From: Acidobacteriota bacterium
GTDB lineage: Bacteria > Acidobacteriota > Terriglobia > Bryobacterales > Bryobacteraceae
Length of the DNA: 56,380 nucleotides
Assembly: GCA_018268835.1 (NCBI GenBank)
Contig: JAFDVU010000020.1
Coordinates: 1 to 56,380, forward strand
Direction: 5' to 3'
Position numbers and translations under genes: made by a program. Under the pieces are notes generated by a model, which worked only from the letters and a program-made list of their open reading frames with translations, did not search any database and was not told the DNA's origin. This document shows positions 1-8,583 of the stretch, piece by piece (within the stretch, counting starts at the first letter, position 1; every line of letters starts with the position of its first letter).

Positions 1-312
1 CTGGCCGGCGAAGGCGCCATCGAGACCCGCCATCTGCCGGCGTTCCTGCAGTCCCGTCCGGCGGGCGTTCCCGGCGCCGCCGTGCCCGCGCCCGCGGCCC
101 AAGCCGACCCCGACGCCGTCCGCTTCCCGGTCGGCACCACCGTGGAGGAGGCAGAGAAGGGACTGATCCTGCGCACCCTGGAACATACCCGAAATAACAA
201 GACCCGCGCCGCGGAGATCCTCGGAATCAGCCTTAAGACATTGCACAACAAGCTCAAGGAGTACAGCGGGGGAAACAGCGGGAAAGAAGCCGGTGCCGGG
301 GAAGCGGTGTGA
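1..312 (+). CDS. Sigma-54-dependent response regulator, C-terminal end (partial)
   Basis: The frame is open from base 1, so the gene begins upstream of the window; about 103 residues are visible. The end carries a Fis-type helix-turn-helix: residues reading [21 protein letters not shown] are the classic recognition helix of NtrC-family activators. The stretch before it ([16 protein letters not shown]) looks like the end of the AAA+ domain, where these proteins read 'I...HLP'. A Pro/Ala-rich linker separates the two. The family binds enhancer-like sites and remodels sigma-54 RNA polymerase by ATP hydrolysis. The receiver and AAA+ domains are outside the window, so the signal and regulon cannot be told. 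It ends 30 bp from the convergent response-regulator gene. Confidence 0.85.
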   Translation: MAGEGAIETRHLPAFLQSRPAGVPGAAVPAPAAQADPDAVRFPVGTTVEEAEKGLILRTLEHTRNNKTRAAEILGISLKTLHNKLKEYSGGNSGKEAGAGEAV

Positions 313-342
313 CCTCCCGGCGGGAGGCCCCGCTTGCGCCTG

Positions 343-1083
343 CTACCGGCCGGTATGCAGGTTGTTGTGGATGGCGTAGAGAGCCAGTTCCAGCCGATCG
401 GAAACGCCCAGCTTGTCGAAGATGTTGTGCAGGTGGTTCTTCACCGTCTGCTCGCTGATGAACATCTTCTCCGCCATTTCCTTGTTCTTGAAGCCCTGCG
501 CGACCAGCGCGACGATTTCACGCTCGCGCTGGCTGAGCGGGGAACGCTCGCGCTCGCGGGGAGCCGCGGCGGGCGCCATCTGCGGCATCGCCGGCGCCTC
601 TTCGTTGGCCACGAACTGGCGGATCACCGCCGCCGTAGTGTGCGAATCCAGCCAGATTTCGCCTGCATGGACTTTGCGGATGCTCTTGATCAGGAGTTCG
701 GTCGCGGTCTGCTTTAAGACGATTCCCGAGGTCCCCAGTTTCATCGCCTGAACGAACTCGTTCTTGTCGTCCGAAGCGGTGAGCACGATCACCCGGGTCT
801 TATTCTTCGATTGCTGCAGGCGTTGTAGGGTCGCCAGACCGTCCAGGCCCGGCATCTTCAGGTCGAGAAGCAGGATATCCGGCTCGAACTGTTGCAGCAC
901 GTCCAGCACCTGGCGACCGTCCTCGGCCTGAGCTACGACCTCGAAATCCTCCTCCAACGCCAGCAGGCGGCACAATCCATCCCGAAAAATCGGGTGATCG
1001 TCGGCTACCACGATGCGGATTTTGGATTTCGCCGGCGTCTCGACGCCGGTCGATCCGTTCATACCCGTACTGTTGTCTGACAT
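343..1083 (-). CDS. NarL/FixJ-family response regulator
   Basis: 246 residues. An N-terminal receiver domain (about 21-140) has the acidic pair D28-D29 (VVADDHPIF), phosphoacceptor D74 (LLLDLKMPG), a Thr at VLTAS and a Lys at GIVLK. A Pro/Ala-rich linker leads to a C-terminal LuxR-type helix-turn-helix (LSQREREIVALVAQGFKNKE, then EQTVKNHLHNIFDKL). It should be a phosphorylation-controlled transcription factor. The start chosen is the ATG at 1081-1083, 21 codons before the receiver core. The open frame runs on upstream to 2043, but that part is antisense to the TrmB-like gene and is not coding. It is divergent from the TrmB-like gene and convergent with the sigma-54 activator. No histidine kinase is adjacent, so the partner is unknown. 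Confidence 0.9.
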   Translation of the reverse strand: MSDNSTGMNGSTGVETPAKSKIRIVVADDHPIFRDGLCRLLALEEDFEVVAQAEDGRQVLDVLQQFEPDILLLDLKMPGLDGLATLQRLQQSKNKTRVIVLTASDDKNEFVQAMKLGTSGIVLKQTATELLIKSIRKVHAGEIWLDSHTTAAVIRQFVANEEAPAMPQMAPAAAPRERERSPLSQREREIVALVAQGFKNKEMAEKMFISEQTVKNHLHNIFDKLGVSDRLELALYAIHNNLHTGR

Positions 1084-1248
1084 ACAGTATCCGTTAAGGG
1101 TAATTGTAGAGTCCCAATAGTACCAAGTCAAATGGCAGTCCTGTACCGGGAAATCCCGCCCGGGGGTGAGACGTACGGTTTGGCCCCAGGTACCGGCGCG
1201 GGAGCCGCTTACCGGAGAGGCGTAATCTTTTGATAAGGTTGAAAGGAT

Positions 1249-2067
1249 ATGAGCGAAGAACTGGCTGAAATGGACTTTCAACGCTTCTGGCGGCGCCTGC
1301 AACAGCTCGGGCTGAACGCATACGAATCCCGCTCCTACCTGGTGCTGCTCGGCCATCCCAGATTCAAAGCGCTCGAACTGGCGGCCCGTGCCCACGTGCC
1401 CCGCCAGAAAATCTACGAGGTCCTCGACAGCCTTGTCGAAAAGGGCTTCGCCCAGGTCGTGCAGGAAAAAACCAAGCTCTTCTCGGCGGTGGAACCGAGC
1501 CTGGCCATTCCCGGCTATCTGGCCCGTAAACGCCAGACCCTCGAACAGGAACTCATGGATAACAGCCGCGCCGGCGGCGGCCTCATCGAGGATCTCAAGA
1601 GCCTCTACTCCGAAGGACAGGGCGGCCGCGGCACGCTCGACTTCCTGCGCATCGTCACCGAACCGGCGCAGACCGCGGCCGAATACCGCCGCATGCTGGC
1701 CGAGGTCAGGCAGGAATACCTGGAATTCTCCCGCCCACCCTACGCCGTGGATCCCCTGGACGAGAAACTCGTCAAGCAGGCCGGCTCCAACGGAGTGGCC
1801 TGCCGCCTTCTGCTGGAAGCCTCGTCGCTCGACGAAGAGCACCGCCAGCGCCTGGCCGACTACATCACCGCCGGCGTCCGCGTGCGCGTGGCCGACTCCC
1901 TGCCGATGAAACTGGCCCTGTTCGACGGCGAGCACGGCATGATCGCCCTGCTCGACCCGGTCATCACGCGCCCCGCCTGGACCAGCGTCGTCTTCCACCA
2001 CGAAGGCATGGGTGAGGCCATGAAGGCGCTCTTCAACGAGCACTGGCAGCGCGGCACGGACCTGTAA
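1249..2067 (+). CDS. TrmB-family transcriptional regulator
   Basis: 272 residues. The N-terminal region (about 15-85) is a winged helix typical of TrmB 'sugar-specific' regulators: LGLNAYESRSYLVLLGHPRFKA followed by VPRQKIYEVLDSLVEKGF. A short coiled linker follows (ARKRQTLEQEL). The C-terminal half resembles the phospholipase D-like effector domain of long TrmB proteins (EYLEFSRPP..., ...VRVADSLPMKLALFDGEHGMIALLDP). An AAGG ribosome site lies just before the ATG. The family binds sugars and controls uptake or catabolic genes. The neighbouring minus-strand receptor/sulfatase locus is a plausible target, but that is inference from position. A hairpin (2074-2098) separates it from the convergent sulfatase. 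Confidence 0.82.
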   Translation: MSEELAEMDFQRFWRRLQQLGLNAYESRSYLVLLGHPRFKALELAARAHVPRQKIYEVLDSLVEKGFAQVVQEKTKLFSAVEPSLAIPGYLARKRQTLEQELMDNSRAGGGLIEDLKSLYSEGQGGRGTLDFLRIVTEPAQTAAEYRRMLAEVRQEYLEFSRPPYAVDPLDEKLVKQAGSNGVACRLLLEASSLDEEHRQRLADYITAGVRVRVADSLPMKLALFDGEHGMIALLDPVITRPAWTSVVFHHEGMGEAMKALFNEHWQRGTDL

Positions 2068-2073
2068 CGGGTA

Positions 2074-2098
2074 GCGCCGGCGAGCCTGCCGCCGGCGC
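2074..2098. terminator. Bidirectional hairpin between convergent genes
   Basis: A perfect 9-bp stem (gcgccggcg / cgccggcgc) with a 7-base loop lies in the 37-bp gap between the stop codons of the TrmB-like gene (2067) and the sulfatase (2105). There is no T-run, so it is not a canonical Rho-independent terminator, but position and symmetry fit a bidirectional 3'-end hairpin. Confidence 0.5.
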
Positions 2099-2104
2099 CC
2101 TTCC

Positions 2105-3577
2105 CTACCCCCGCCGCTGGGGCGGCTGGTACACGTAGTTGTCGTGGGTCTCGACGCGGAGTTCTTCCAGCCGCTTGCGCAGATCCTGCGCCAGCCCCGC
2201 GTGGCGCGCGTCGCCGTAGAGGTTGTGCAACTCGCCGGGGTCTTCCCGCAGGTCGTACATCTCGAACTCCTCCGGCGCCTCGTAATAGTGAATGAACTTG
2301 TAGCGGTCGGTGCGCACGCCGCGGTTCTTCCTCACGTTGTGCGGGCCCGGGTACTCGTAATACTCGTACAGCCAGTCCTTCCGCCAGGTCTTCGGTTTCT
2401 CGCCCTTGAGGAAGGGCACCATGCTGAGCCCCTGCATCCGCTGGGGCACGGGAACCCCGGCCAGTTCGAGGAAGGTCGGCGCGATGTCCAGGTTGGTCGT
2501 CATCTCGTCCACGGTGGAACCGGGCCGCGCCATCCGCGGATAGCGGACCAGCATCGGCACGCGGATGGAAGGTTCGTGCATGAAGCGCTTGTCGTACTTG
2601 CGCCACTCGCCCATGAAGAAGCCGTGGTCGGAGCTGAACAGAATCGCGGTGTCGTCGAGTTGTCCGGTATCGGTGAGCGCCTGGAACATTTTGCCCACAT
2701 TCTCGTCGGCGGCCACGATGCCCGCGTAGTAATCCTTCACCATTTCCTCGAGCGAGCGCGCGCAGTTGCCCTTGGTCTGCGAATTCCTTACGTAGGTGCC
2801 GATCACGTCGTCCGCATCGGCAAACGCGCGCGGCTTTCCCGGATAGCCCTTCAGATCGTCATCGAACGTGGCCGGCTTGGGGATCGGGATGCCGTTGTAG
2901 AGGTCCAGCAGGCGGCGCGGGCGGAAGAACGGCGCGTGCGGCGACTGGAACCAGAAAACCATGCAGAACGGCTTTTCGCGCGGTTGCTTCATCCAGCGGA
3001 CGGCGCGGTCCATCACCACGTCTTCCACGTAACCGTCGTAGACCGTGGGCGGGCCGGCGTCTCCGTGAATGCTTTCCGTGATCACCGGCCAGTAGTAATC
3101 CGTGGCCGCGCCCGGGTAGCCGAAGTAGTAATCGAAGTTGCGCTTGTCCAGGTCGCGCACGTGGGCCTTGCCGAACACACCCACTTCATAGCCCGCCTCG
3201 CGCAGCAGGTCCGTGAACATCGGAATATCGGTTGGGATCGCGCGGTTCATGTTGTCCACGCAACCCGTGACGTGGCTGTGCAACCCGGTCATCGCACTGG
3301 CCCGCGAGGGCAGGCACAGCGCGTTGCACACGAAGGAATTGCGGAACTGCACGCCCTCGCGTCCGATGCGGTCGAAGTTGGGCGTCTGCAGGATCCGGTT
3401 TCCGTTGAGGCTGAGCGCGTCGGGACGGTGCCCGTCGGTGGTCATGAAGATGAGGTTGGGCCGCCGGGCGCGGCCTTGCGCCTCCAGCGGAGGTGCACCC
3501 ATCGCCATCCCGCCCATCAGTCCGGCGCCCGCTCTCAGAAAATCCCGTCGATGTGTTTCGTTGTGGTTGTCGCCCAT
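2105..3577 (-). CDS. TAT-exported sulfatase
   Basis: 490 residues from the ATG at 3575-3577, chosen because GAGGAG lies directly upstream; an upstream ATG at 3598 would add seven residues but has no visible ribosome site. A twin-arginine signal (HRRDFLRAGAGLMGGMAMGA) is followed by the sulfatase fold: RPNLIFMTTDGHRPDAL, TPNFDRIGREGVQF, then the formylglycine motif CLPSRASAMTG with the modifiable Cys at residue 88. The expected FGKAH and SSDHG motifs follow. Family members cleave sulfate esters of glycans after a maturase (FGE or anSME) converts Cys to formylglycine; none is in the window. The gene is last in a minus-strand row of receptor, interrupted sulfatase, sulfatase, suggesting a sulfated-substrate uptake and desulfation locus. 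Confidence 0.92.
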   Translation of the reverse strand: MGDNHNETHRRDFLRAGAGLMGGMAMGAPPLEAQGRARRPNLIFMTTDGHRPDALSLNGNRILQTPNFDRIGREGVQFRNSFVCNALCLPSRASAMTGLHSHVTGCVDNMNRAIPTDIPMFTDLLREAGYEVGVFGKAHVRDLDKRNFDYYFGYPGAATDYYWPVITESIHGDAGPPTVYDGYVEDVVMDRAVRWMKQPREKPFCMVFWFQSPHAPFFRPRRLLDLYNGIPIPKPATFDDDLKGYPGKPRAFADADDVIGTYVRNSQTKGNCARSLEEMVKDYYAGIVAADENVGKMFQALTDTGQLDDTAILFSSDHGFFMGEWRKYDKRFMHEPSIRVPMLVRYPRMARPGSTVDEMTTNLDIAPTFLELAGVPVPQRMQGLSMVPFLKGEKPKTWRKDWLYEYYEYPGPHNVRKNRGVRTDRYKFIHYYEAPEEFEMYDLREDPGELHNLYGDARHAGLAQDLRKRLEELRVETHDNYVYQPPQRRG

Positions 3578-3636
3578 GGTCTCCTCGGGAGAAATCATAT
3601 CAAAGGCTCTATCTACGATGAGCCGTCCGCGTCAGG

Positions 3637-4950
3637 TCATAGCAGCCACTTCGGCGCAATCTGGTCGTTCTCGTCGGCGGTGATCATCCAGTCGAGCAGA
3701 CGTTCCTTCAACTCGCCGGCGACCTGCCGGGATGCCGGATCACGGTAGAGGTTCCGTGTCTCGCCAGGATCAGCGGCAAGATCGTACAACTCGCCTCCGT
3801 GTCCCGGGTAATGCGTCAACTTCCACATCTGCGTGCGAATCATCTTCGCGTCCGGATGCCGGACACCCTTGATACCCTCACCCGGCACGAAGGAGAAGTC
3901 CTGTCTGGGGCCGGTGATCACTTCCGGAATGATGTTTTCCGAAAAGACCGCGTCGGCGGCTTCGTAATGGCCTGATCCGGTGAGCAACCCAGCCAGGCTC
4001 TTGCCCTGTACGGCTCTCGGCGCCGGCAGGCCGCACAACTCGAGAACGGTGGGCACCAGGTCGATCGTGCCCGCGAGGTCCGGCAGCACCGCCGGCCGGA
4101 TCCTCCCCGGGAAGCGGATCAGCAGCGGTGCATGGACCGAGGATTCGAAGAATACGTTCTTGTCCTGCAGCCCGTGTTCGAGCAGTTGGGCCCCGTGATC
4201 GGTTGTGAAGATCACGATCGTGTCCTGCGCACGGCCGGACTCCTCCAGCGTATCGAGAATGCGGCCGATCTCGTGGTCCACCATAGAGACGCCGCCGTAA
4301 TAGCTGCGATAGACCCATTCCAGCCGCGTGCGGTCCATGTTGTATTCCGGAGTGAAGCGCAGAATCAGCTTCTGTAGCGGCAGGGGCAACTGCTCGATCT
4401 GCTCCAGAGACACCGGGTCCGGCAGTGGGATCTCCGTGCGCGAGTACATCGAGTCGTAGGGCGCGGGCACTGTGTGGGGAGAGTGCGGCTTGAAAAACGA
4501 GCAATGCATGAAGAAGGGCTTCGGCGACTGAGCCATGCCGCGTACCATCCGGCAACTTTGTTCCCCGGTCCACGCGGCCGGCGTGAAGGCGTAGTCGATT
4601 GCCGCGCTGAACGGATTCTCCGCACCTTTCCGGACAGCGTGGTACGGTACGCTCGCGTTCGGATCGTGCTGCTTACGCCACGCGACGTAGTCCGAATACG
4701 GATCGGTGATCCCGACCCCGTCGTCCAGCAGCACCTGATCGAAACCGGTAGCCCGCGCGTGCTCCGGCGTCGGCGGATAGTAATGCAGTTTGCCCACCGA
4801 GCCCGTCCGGTAGCCCGCCTCCTTGAGCATCCGCTGCAGGAACACTTCGCGCGTGTCGCAGGGCGTGTAGTTCACGCGATTCTTGTGGCTGTGCGGGTAC
4901 CTGCCGGTCAGGAGGGTGACTCGCGACGGCACGCACACGGGAGCCTGCAC
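3637..4950 (-). pseudogene. Sulfatase, 3' fragment cut by IS66
   Basis: The frame starts at the catalytic motif (VQAPVCVPSRVTLLTGRYPH) and lacks the roughly 70 N-terminal residues with the TAT signal and first metal-binding aspartate. It contains the rest of a normal sulfatase (VGKLHYYPP, TDHGAQLLEHG, C-terminal LYDLAADPGETRNLY). The missing N-terminus lies at 8604-8815 beyond an IS66 element. Deleting 4954-8603 and one copy of the 8-bp duplication joins DFTSAFVQ to APVCVPSR with no frame change and gives a 506-residue protein, the usual family length. A GTG at 4948-4950 can start translation formally, but the product would have no export signal and no complete active site. Inactive in this copy. 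Confidence 0.93.
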
Positions 4951-4953
4951 GAA
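4946..4953. repeat. Target site duplication of IS66, left copy
   Basis: The 8 bp tgcacgaa occur directly outside the left end of the IS66 element and again at 8604-8611 outside the right end. Eight base pairs is the standard duplication length for the IS66 family. The duplicated codons encode F-V-Q of the interrupted sulfatase, just before its CVPSR motif. Confidence 0.93.
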
Positions 4954-4954
4954 T

Positions 4955-4974
4955 GTAAGCGTCTCGTGAACCGC
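4955..4974 (+). repeat. IS66 left terminal inverted repeat
   Basis: gtaagcgtctcgtgaaccgc, identical over 20 bp to the reverse complement of 8584-8603. The GTAAGC start is typical of IS66 ends. Homology stops after this: the next bases are cgcaaag here and tcttcc at the other end. Confidence 0.93.
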
Positions 4975-5014
4975 CGCAAAGAATGGTCCTTGATTGTCCT
5001 GGGAACGCGGAGCC

Positions 5015-5941
5015 TTATTGAACGACGCGACCGTACGGAGTCTCGCTCAGAATCTCGGGCACCTGTTTACCTTGGAGATCCTCCCAGCCAAACAGGATCG
5101 GCGGCGCGATGAACGGCGCATACTCCGGCGAGCCGCCACCACAAGCTCCCGCCCAATCATGAGTGGCGGGCCATCCCCAGTGGTGTGCCACTTCATGATG
5201 GTATGCGGTCCTGGCGATCATCTTCCATTCCCGCGCACCGAGCGGCGTTTTCCAATGCGAGTAGTTTCCAACGTACACGGACTTTTCGGAATTGATCGAG
5301 AGGCCACCCGCACTTTCCCGCGGATTGATGTCTATCACCATGACGATCTGGTAGTTGGCGGAAGTGAGGCCGTGGTGTTCGGCCGCCATGCGAACCGAAG
5401 CGGGACTGTGCGGGTTATCGATCTGATCCGGATCGATCACGATGTTGGTGTTGTCGAAAGTGACAACCGGCGCCTTGTAGCCTCGGCTCTTTGCAAAAGC
5501 CATGTGGTCTTCGTTGATCTGCTTTTGGGCATCCTCCCAGAAGCCAAGAGCGTCCGCCGTGACGGTTTCGGGATACCGCACGAGAACAACCAGCACCCGA
5601 ATCGTACCGGCTGGCGCCAATAAGACCTGTGACCGGTCCTTGCGAATGACGCTGACACCATCGCGAGACATGTACATCGAAAGCAAAGTGGTGGTGAGGC
5701 CCGCTTTCAGATAGGCAGTAGTCGTGAGGTGCCCTTCGCCCCGGCAGTCCAGTGCCCGAGGATTGTTATAGACCGCTGGATGTTCAATGGTCTCTCCGAA
5801 TTCGCGTTGATACGCTGCTTTCACCGCAGCTAAGATCGAATCAGGTGGTTGTTGGGGTAGGGAAGGCACTTGTCCGAACAGAGCACTCGACGATATCAGC
5901 AACGCAACGGAAATAAAGTCTTCTCTCACACCGCTCGCCAT
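5015..5941 (-). CDS. Putative secreted zinc metalloprotease, IS66 passenger
   Basis: 308 residues from the ATG at 5939-5941 (a TTG at 5956 would add five). A hydrophobic N-terminus (ISVALLISSSALFGQ) looks like a signal peptide. Near residue 249 the sequence HEVAHHWGW has the HExxH zinc site; downstream are AGACGGGSPEYAPFI and GWEDLQGKQVPEILSETPYG, the latter resembling a degenerate calcium-binding loop of the 'GWEDxDGDGVPEIxDPTPYG' kind. I do not recognise the exact family, so protease activity is inferred from the motif and export signal. The gene lies wholly inside the IS66 inverted repeats, in the same orientation as the transposase genes, and its stop is only about 40 bp from the left repeat. 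Codon usage appears less GC-biased than in flanking genes. Confidence 0.7.
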   Translation of the reverse strand: MASGVREDFISVALLISSSALFGQVPSLPQQPPDSILAAVKAAYQREFGETIEHPAVYNNPRALDCRGEGHLTTTAYLKAGLTTTLLSMYMSRDGVSVIRKDRSQVLLAPAGTIRVLVVLVRYPETVTADALGFWEDAQKQINEDHMAFAKSRGYKAPVVTFDNTNIVIDPDQIDNPHSPASVRMAAEHHGLTSANYQIVMVIDINPRESAGGLSINSEKSVYVGNYSHWKTPLGAREWKMIARTAYHHEVAHHWGWPATHDWAGACGGGSPEYAPFIAPPILFGWEDLQGKQVPEILSETPYGRVVQ

Positions 5942-5942
5942 T

Positions 5943-6068
5943 TTAGACCACTTCAAGAACGTCCTGCTGGGCTTGGATCATTTCTTCGTACCATGGGTCT
6001 TTCCTAATGACAGCGTTCACCTGGGTGGGAGAACTGGTCCGAAAGGCAACTGGATACGAACCCAGCAC
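5943..6068 (-). CDS. Possible small ORF upstream of passenger gene
   Basis: A 41-codon frame (GTG at 6066-6068) ends in NAVIRKDPWYEEMIQAQQDVL and its TAA lies one base before the metalloprotease ATG. The end reads like a genuine protein C-terminus and the spacing would couple translation. The frame stays open upstream for about 25 more codons without a good start, so this may be the 3' remnant of a longer gene carried into the element. No ribosome site is convincing. The rest of 6069-6243 holds nothing I can identify. Confidence 0.3.
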   Translation of the reverse strand: MLGSYPVAFRTSSPTQVNAVIRKDPWYEEMIQAQQDVLEVV

Positions 6069-6243
6069 GCTCAAGTTCCGGCTCCGACACCAGATTCGCC
6101 GGGCCCTGCAAGCCGCATTTCCGGTCGCAAGTGAACGTATCAGTCACCCACAGATTCCTACGACGAGGCCTTTTTTGTAAAGCTCTTGGTCCGCGGCCGC
6201 CTGGGATCGTCCTGGATTGGCGGTATCGGCGGCGTACGTAAGC

Positions 6244-7797
6244 TCAGGCTGGAGAAGTCGCGGGCTTCCAGTTCTGCGGCATCAATTCACCGAGGTGGGT
6301 GATGGAGTGTGCCGGTATGCGCGAGAGCACGTCGTGGAACCATGCAAACGGCTCGACGCCGGACCGCTTGCAGGAAGCGATGAAGGTTCGCAGTACCGCC
6401 GCCGTCTTGCCGCCGCCATCGCTGCCGAAGAATGTCCAGTTACCGCGGCCCACCGCGATGTCGCGATTGGCACGTTCTGCAGCGCCGTTGTCAATCTCCA
6501 GTTCGCCGTCTTCCAGATAGCGCGTTAGCGCCTCCCACTGATTCAGGGCATAGCGCACCGCGGCCCCAGATGGACTCTTCGGCAGAACCTCCGGCTGCAG
6601 CTCCAGTAAATACTGACGGAGCTTGCCCAGCAGCCGTGCCGATACCCGCTGGCGCAATGCCAACCTTTGCTCCGCCGACAGCAACAGTTCTTTGGCGCGC
6701 TCCTCGACGGCATACAGGCGTGCGATCAAGTGGAGAGCCGGTCCCATGTGTGGCTCGTCAGATTCCAACGCCTTGAAGAAATACCGCCGGGCGTGCATCC
6801 AACACCCCACCTCCGTCATGCCGCGTTGCGACTTGAAAAATGCATCATAGACGGAGTAGGCGTCCGCCTGCAGATATCCTTTGTATCCTTCGAGAAACTT
6901 CGCCGGGCCGGCACGCGATCGCGTGGGCGTGTAGTCGTACACGATCACCGGATGATGAGCATCTCCGACATAGGGCCAGATCCGCCCGATCCGAGCAAAG
7001 GGAAGTTTGCGATCCAGCACCTTCACGCTGGTATCGTCGGTGCCGATCACCTTGGACTTCAACAGCTCCTTTTTCATCAACTGGTACAAAGGGTCAAGCA
7101 GCTCCGCGCACCGCGCCATCCACCCGCCCATGGTTTTGCGCGAGATGTCGATCCCATGCCGCTCGAACATCTTTTCCTGCCGGTGCAGCGGCTGGTGATC
7201 CGCCCATTTCGCCACGATCACTTGCGCCAATAAACTCACTCCCGCCGTGCTCTTCTCGATCGGTTGCGGTGGCTTGGTGGCAGTCCTCACCGTGCAGTTA
7301 CAGGCGTACTTGAGGCAAACGTCCTGAATCACCTTCATTGAGGCGGGAATGTATTCGTAGCGTTCGCTGGTCTCTTCCGCAATCAGCCGCAGGTCCTTGC
7401 CGCAGTCGGCACAGTGCTTCTCCGCCTCCGCTAGATCGTGGACAATGCGCTCGCGCTTCAAATGCCGCGCCAAAGGTTGTCGGCCGCCTCGTTTCTGGTT
7501 TGGTGTTTCGTTCGATTTCGGCGTGGCACCAGCATCGCCATCCAGATCATCGTCGTCCCCGCCAGCAGCGGATTCGTCTTCGGTACTCCGTGCCTGCCAA
7601 GCCGCCTCGAACAATGCCAGTTGCTCTTTTGACAACTGCTCACTCTTGCGATTGCGCTGCGCTTCCAGCACTTCGCGCAGGAGACCCTGATACTTGTTCT
7701 GCTCGGCTAGCGAACGATCCAGTTGCTCGGCCAGATCCACGACGATCTTCCGTAGTGTCTCTGTATCCCGCGGCAAGCTGTTCGGATCGATCGGCAC
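6244..7797 (-). CDS. tnpC: IS66 family transposase TnpC
   Basis: 517 residues, full length for the family, from a GTG at 7795-7797. The N-terminus has a leucine-rich coiled region (LRKIVVDLAEQLDRSLAEQ), then a charged linker, a zinc-finger-like CADCG motif (about 135), and the catalytic core: GTDDTSVKVL supplies the first Asp, QADAYSVYDAFF the second, and DNGAAERANRDIAVGRGNW the Glu. The C-terminus has FIASCKRSGVEPFAWFHDVL. It catalyses cut and strand transfer at the element ends together with TnpA and TnpB. The stop is about 1.29 kb from the left repeat, an unusual distance explained by the passenger segment. Confidence 0.95.
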   Translation of the reverse strand: MPIDPNSLPRDTETLRKIVVDLAEQLDRSLAEQNKYQGLLREVLEAQRNRKSEQLSKEQLALFEAAWQARSTEDESAAGGDDDDLDGDAGATPKSNETPNQKRGGRQPLARHLKRERIVHDLAEAEKHCADCGKDLRLIAEETSERYEYIPASMKVIQDVCLKYACNCTVRTATKPPQPIEKSTAGVSLLAQVIVAKWADHQPLHRQEKMFERHGIDISRKTMGGWMARCAELLDPLYQLMKKELLKSKVIGTDDTSVKVLDRKLPFARIGRIWPYVGDAHHPVIVYDYTPTRSRAGPAKFLEGYKGYLQADAYSVYDAFFKSQRGMTEVGCWMHARRYFFKALESDEPHMGPALHLIARLYAVEERAKELLLSAEQRLALRQRVSARLLGKLRQYLLELQPEVLPKSPSGAAVRYALNQWEALTRYLEDGELEIDNGAAERANRDIAVGRGNWTFFGSDGGGKTAAVLRTFIASCKRSGVEPFAWFHDVLSRIPAHSITHLGELMPQNWKPATSPA

Positions 7798-7862
7798 CGT
7801 GCATTTAGCTTACGCGGAAAGCGCTCCATTTCCAATCAAAAACGTCATCAGACAGAAATGTT

Positions 7863-8219
7863 TTATACCCTCTCACGCCGGTACCGTTTCCGCCGTTTCG
7901 CTGTGCTCAGATCGATGCCGCTCAGCAGCGCGCCTAATTCCTGCGCCGTGATCTCACGCCGCCGTTCTGGGCCGTCGCCAAACGGAACTGCGTACGTCCC
8001 CTCCTCCAGCCGTTTGCTCCAAATGGCGAAACCGTCGCGATCCCAATACAAAATTTTCACCCGGTCCTTGCGACGGCTCGCAAATACAAACAGGTGCCCG
8101 GCGAAGGCGTCCAACTCCAGGTGATCGCGGACCAGCGCCTGCAGGCTATCGAAGCTCTTGCGCATATCGCACGGCGTGAGGCAGAGGTACACCCGCACGC
8201 TGGCGGGCAGGTGGATCAT
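7863..8219 (-). CDS. tnpB: IS66 family accessory protein TnpB
   Basis: 118 residues, normal length for IS66 Orf2. It has the diagnostic run VYLCLTPCDMRKSFDSLQAL and FVFASRRKDRVKILYWDRDG. The ATG (8217-8219) overlaps the tnpA stop as ATGA, so translation is probably coupled. It is required with TnpA and TnpC for transposition; its biochemical role is not well defined. A 65-bp gap separates it from tnpC. Confidence 0.95.
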   Translation of the reverse strand: MIHLPASVRVYLCLTPCDMRKSFDSLQALVRDHLELDAFAGHLFVFASRRKDRVKILYWDRDGFAIWSKRLEEGTYAVPFGDGPERRREITAQELGALLSGIDLSTAKRRKRYRRERV

Positions 8220-8545
8220 CCCCGCAGCACGTCCAGCACGGCTCGGAAGGTCGCGATGTCCACCCCGGTGCCGATGCGCAGCCGCTCGCCGGTACCCAAC
8301 ACCAGTTCCAATACGGGCTCAGCCGTCCGCTCCTGCCGGCGCGAATTCCTCTCCACCAAGGCGAATCGCACCGACCCTTGCTCCTGGAGACGTTTACGCC
8401 AGGCGTAGAAGGAGTACTCCGTCAGGCCCTGTTCCTTGCAGAACTGCTTCACAGACATTCCGCCCCGCTGTTGCGCAGCGATTCGATCGGCCCACTCGTC
8501 TGCTTTCGGGTTGGCCGGCTTCGCCTCGATGACAGTGTCGCTCAT
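8216..8545 (-). CDS. tnpA: IS66 family protein TnpA
   Basis: 109 residues. The sequence WADRIAAQQRGGMSVKQFCKEQ followed by LTEYSFYAWRKRLQEQ is the helix-turn-helix of the IS66 TnpA family, which probably recognises the element ends. First gene of the transposase operon; its ATG is about 58 bp inside the right inverted repeat, so the promoter must sit within or close to that end. Confidence 0.93.
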   Translation of the reverse strand: MSDTVIEAKPANPKADEWADRIAAQQRGGMSVKQFCKEQGLTEYSFYAWRKRLQEQGSVRFALVERNSRRQERTAEPVLELVLGTGERLRIGTGVDIATFRAVLDVLRG

Positions 8546-8583
8546 GACACCACGATGCAGCGCCCGCCGGCACGTCAGGAAGA

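Noticed and set aside
1084..2043. Upstream extension of the response-regulator frame (566-codon frame)
   Set aside because: It is wholly antisense to the well-supported TrmB-like gene; the receiver domain begins just after the ATG at 1083.
4948..4950. GTG as a genuine start of an intact short sulfatase
   Set aside because: It lies at the catalytic motif; the missing N-terminus and its location beyond the IS66 element show this is an internal valine codon.
6238..6243. GTAAGC next to the tnpC stop as an IS66 end, which would leave the passenger outside
   Set aside because: Only six bases match the end; identity over the 20-bp repeat falls to about 9 of 20, while 4955-4974 matches perfectly and has the target duplication.
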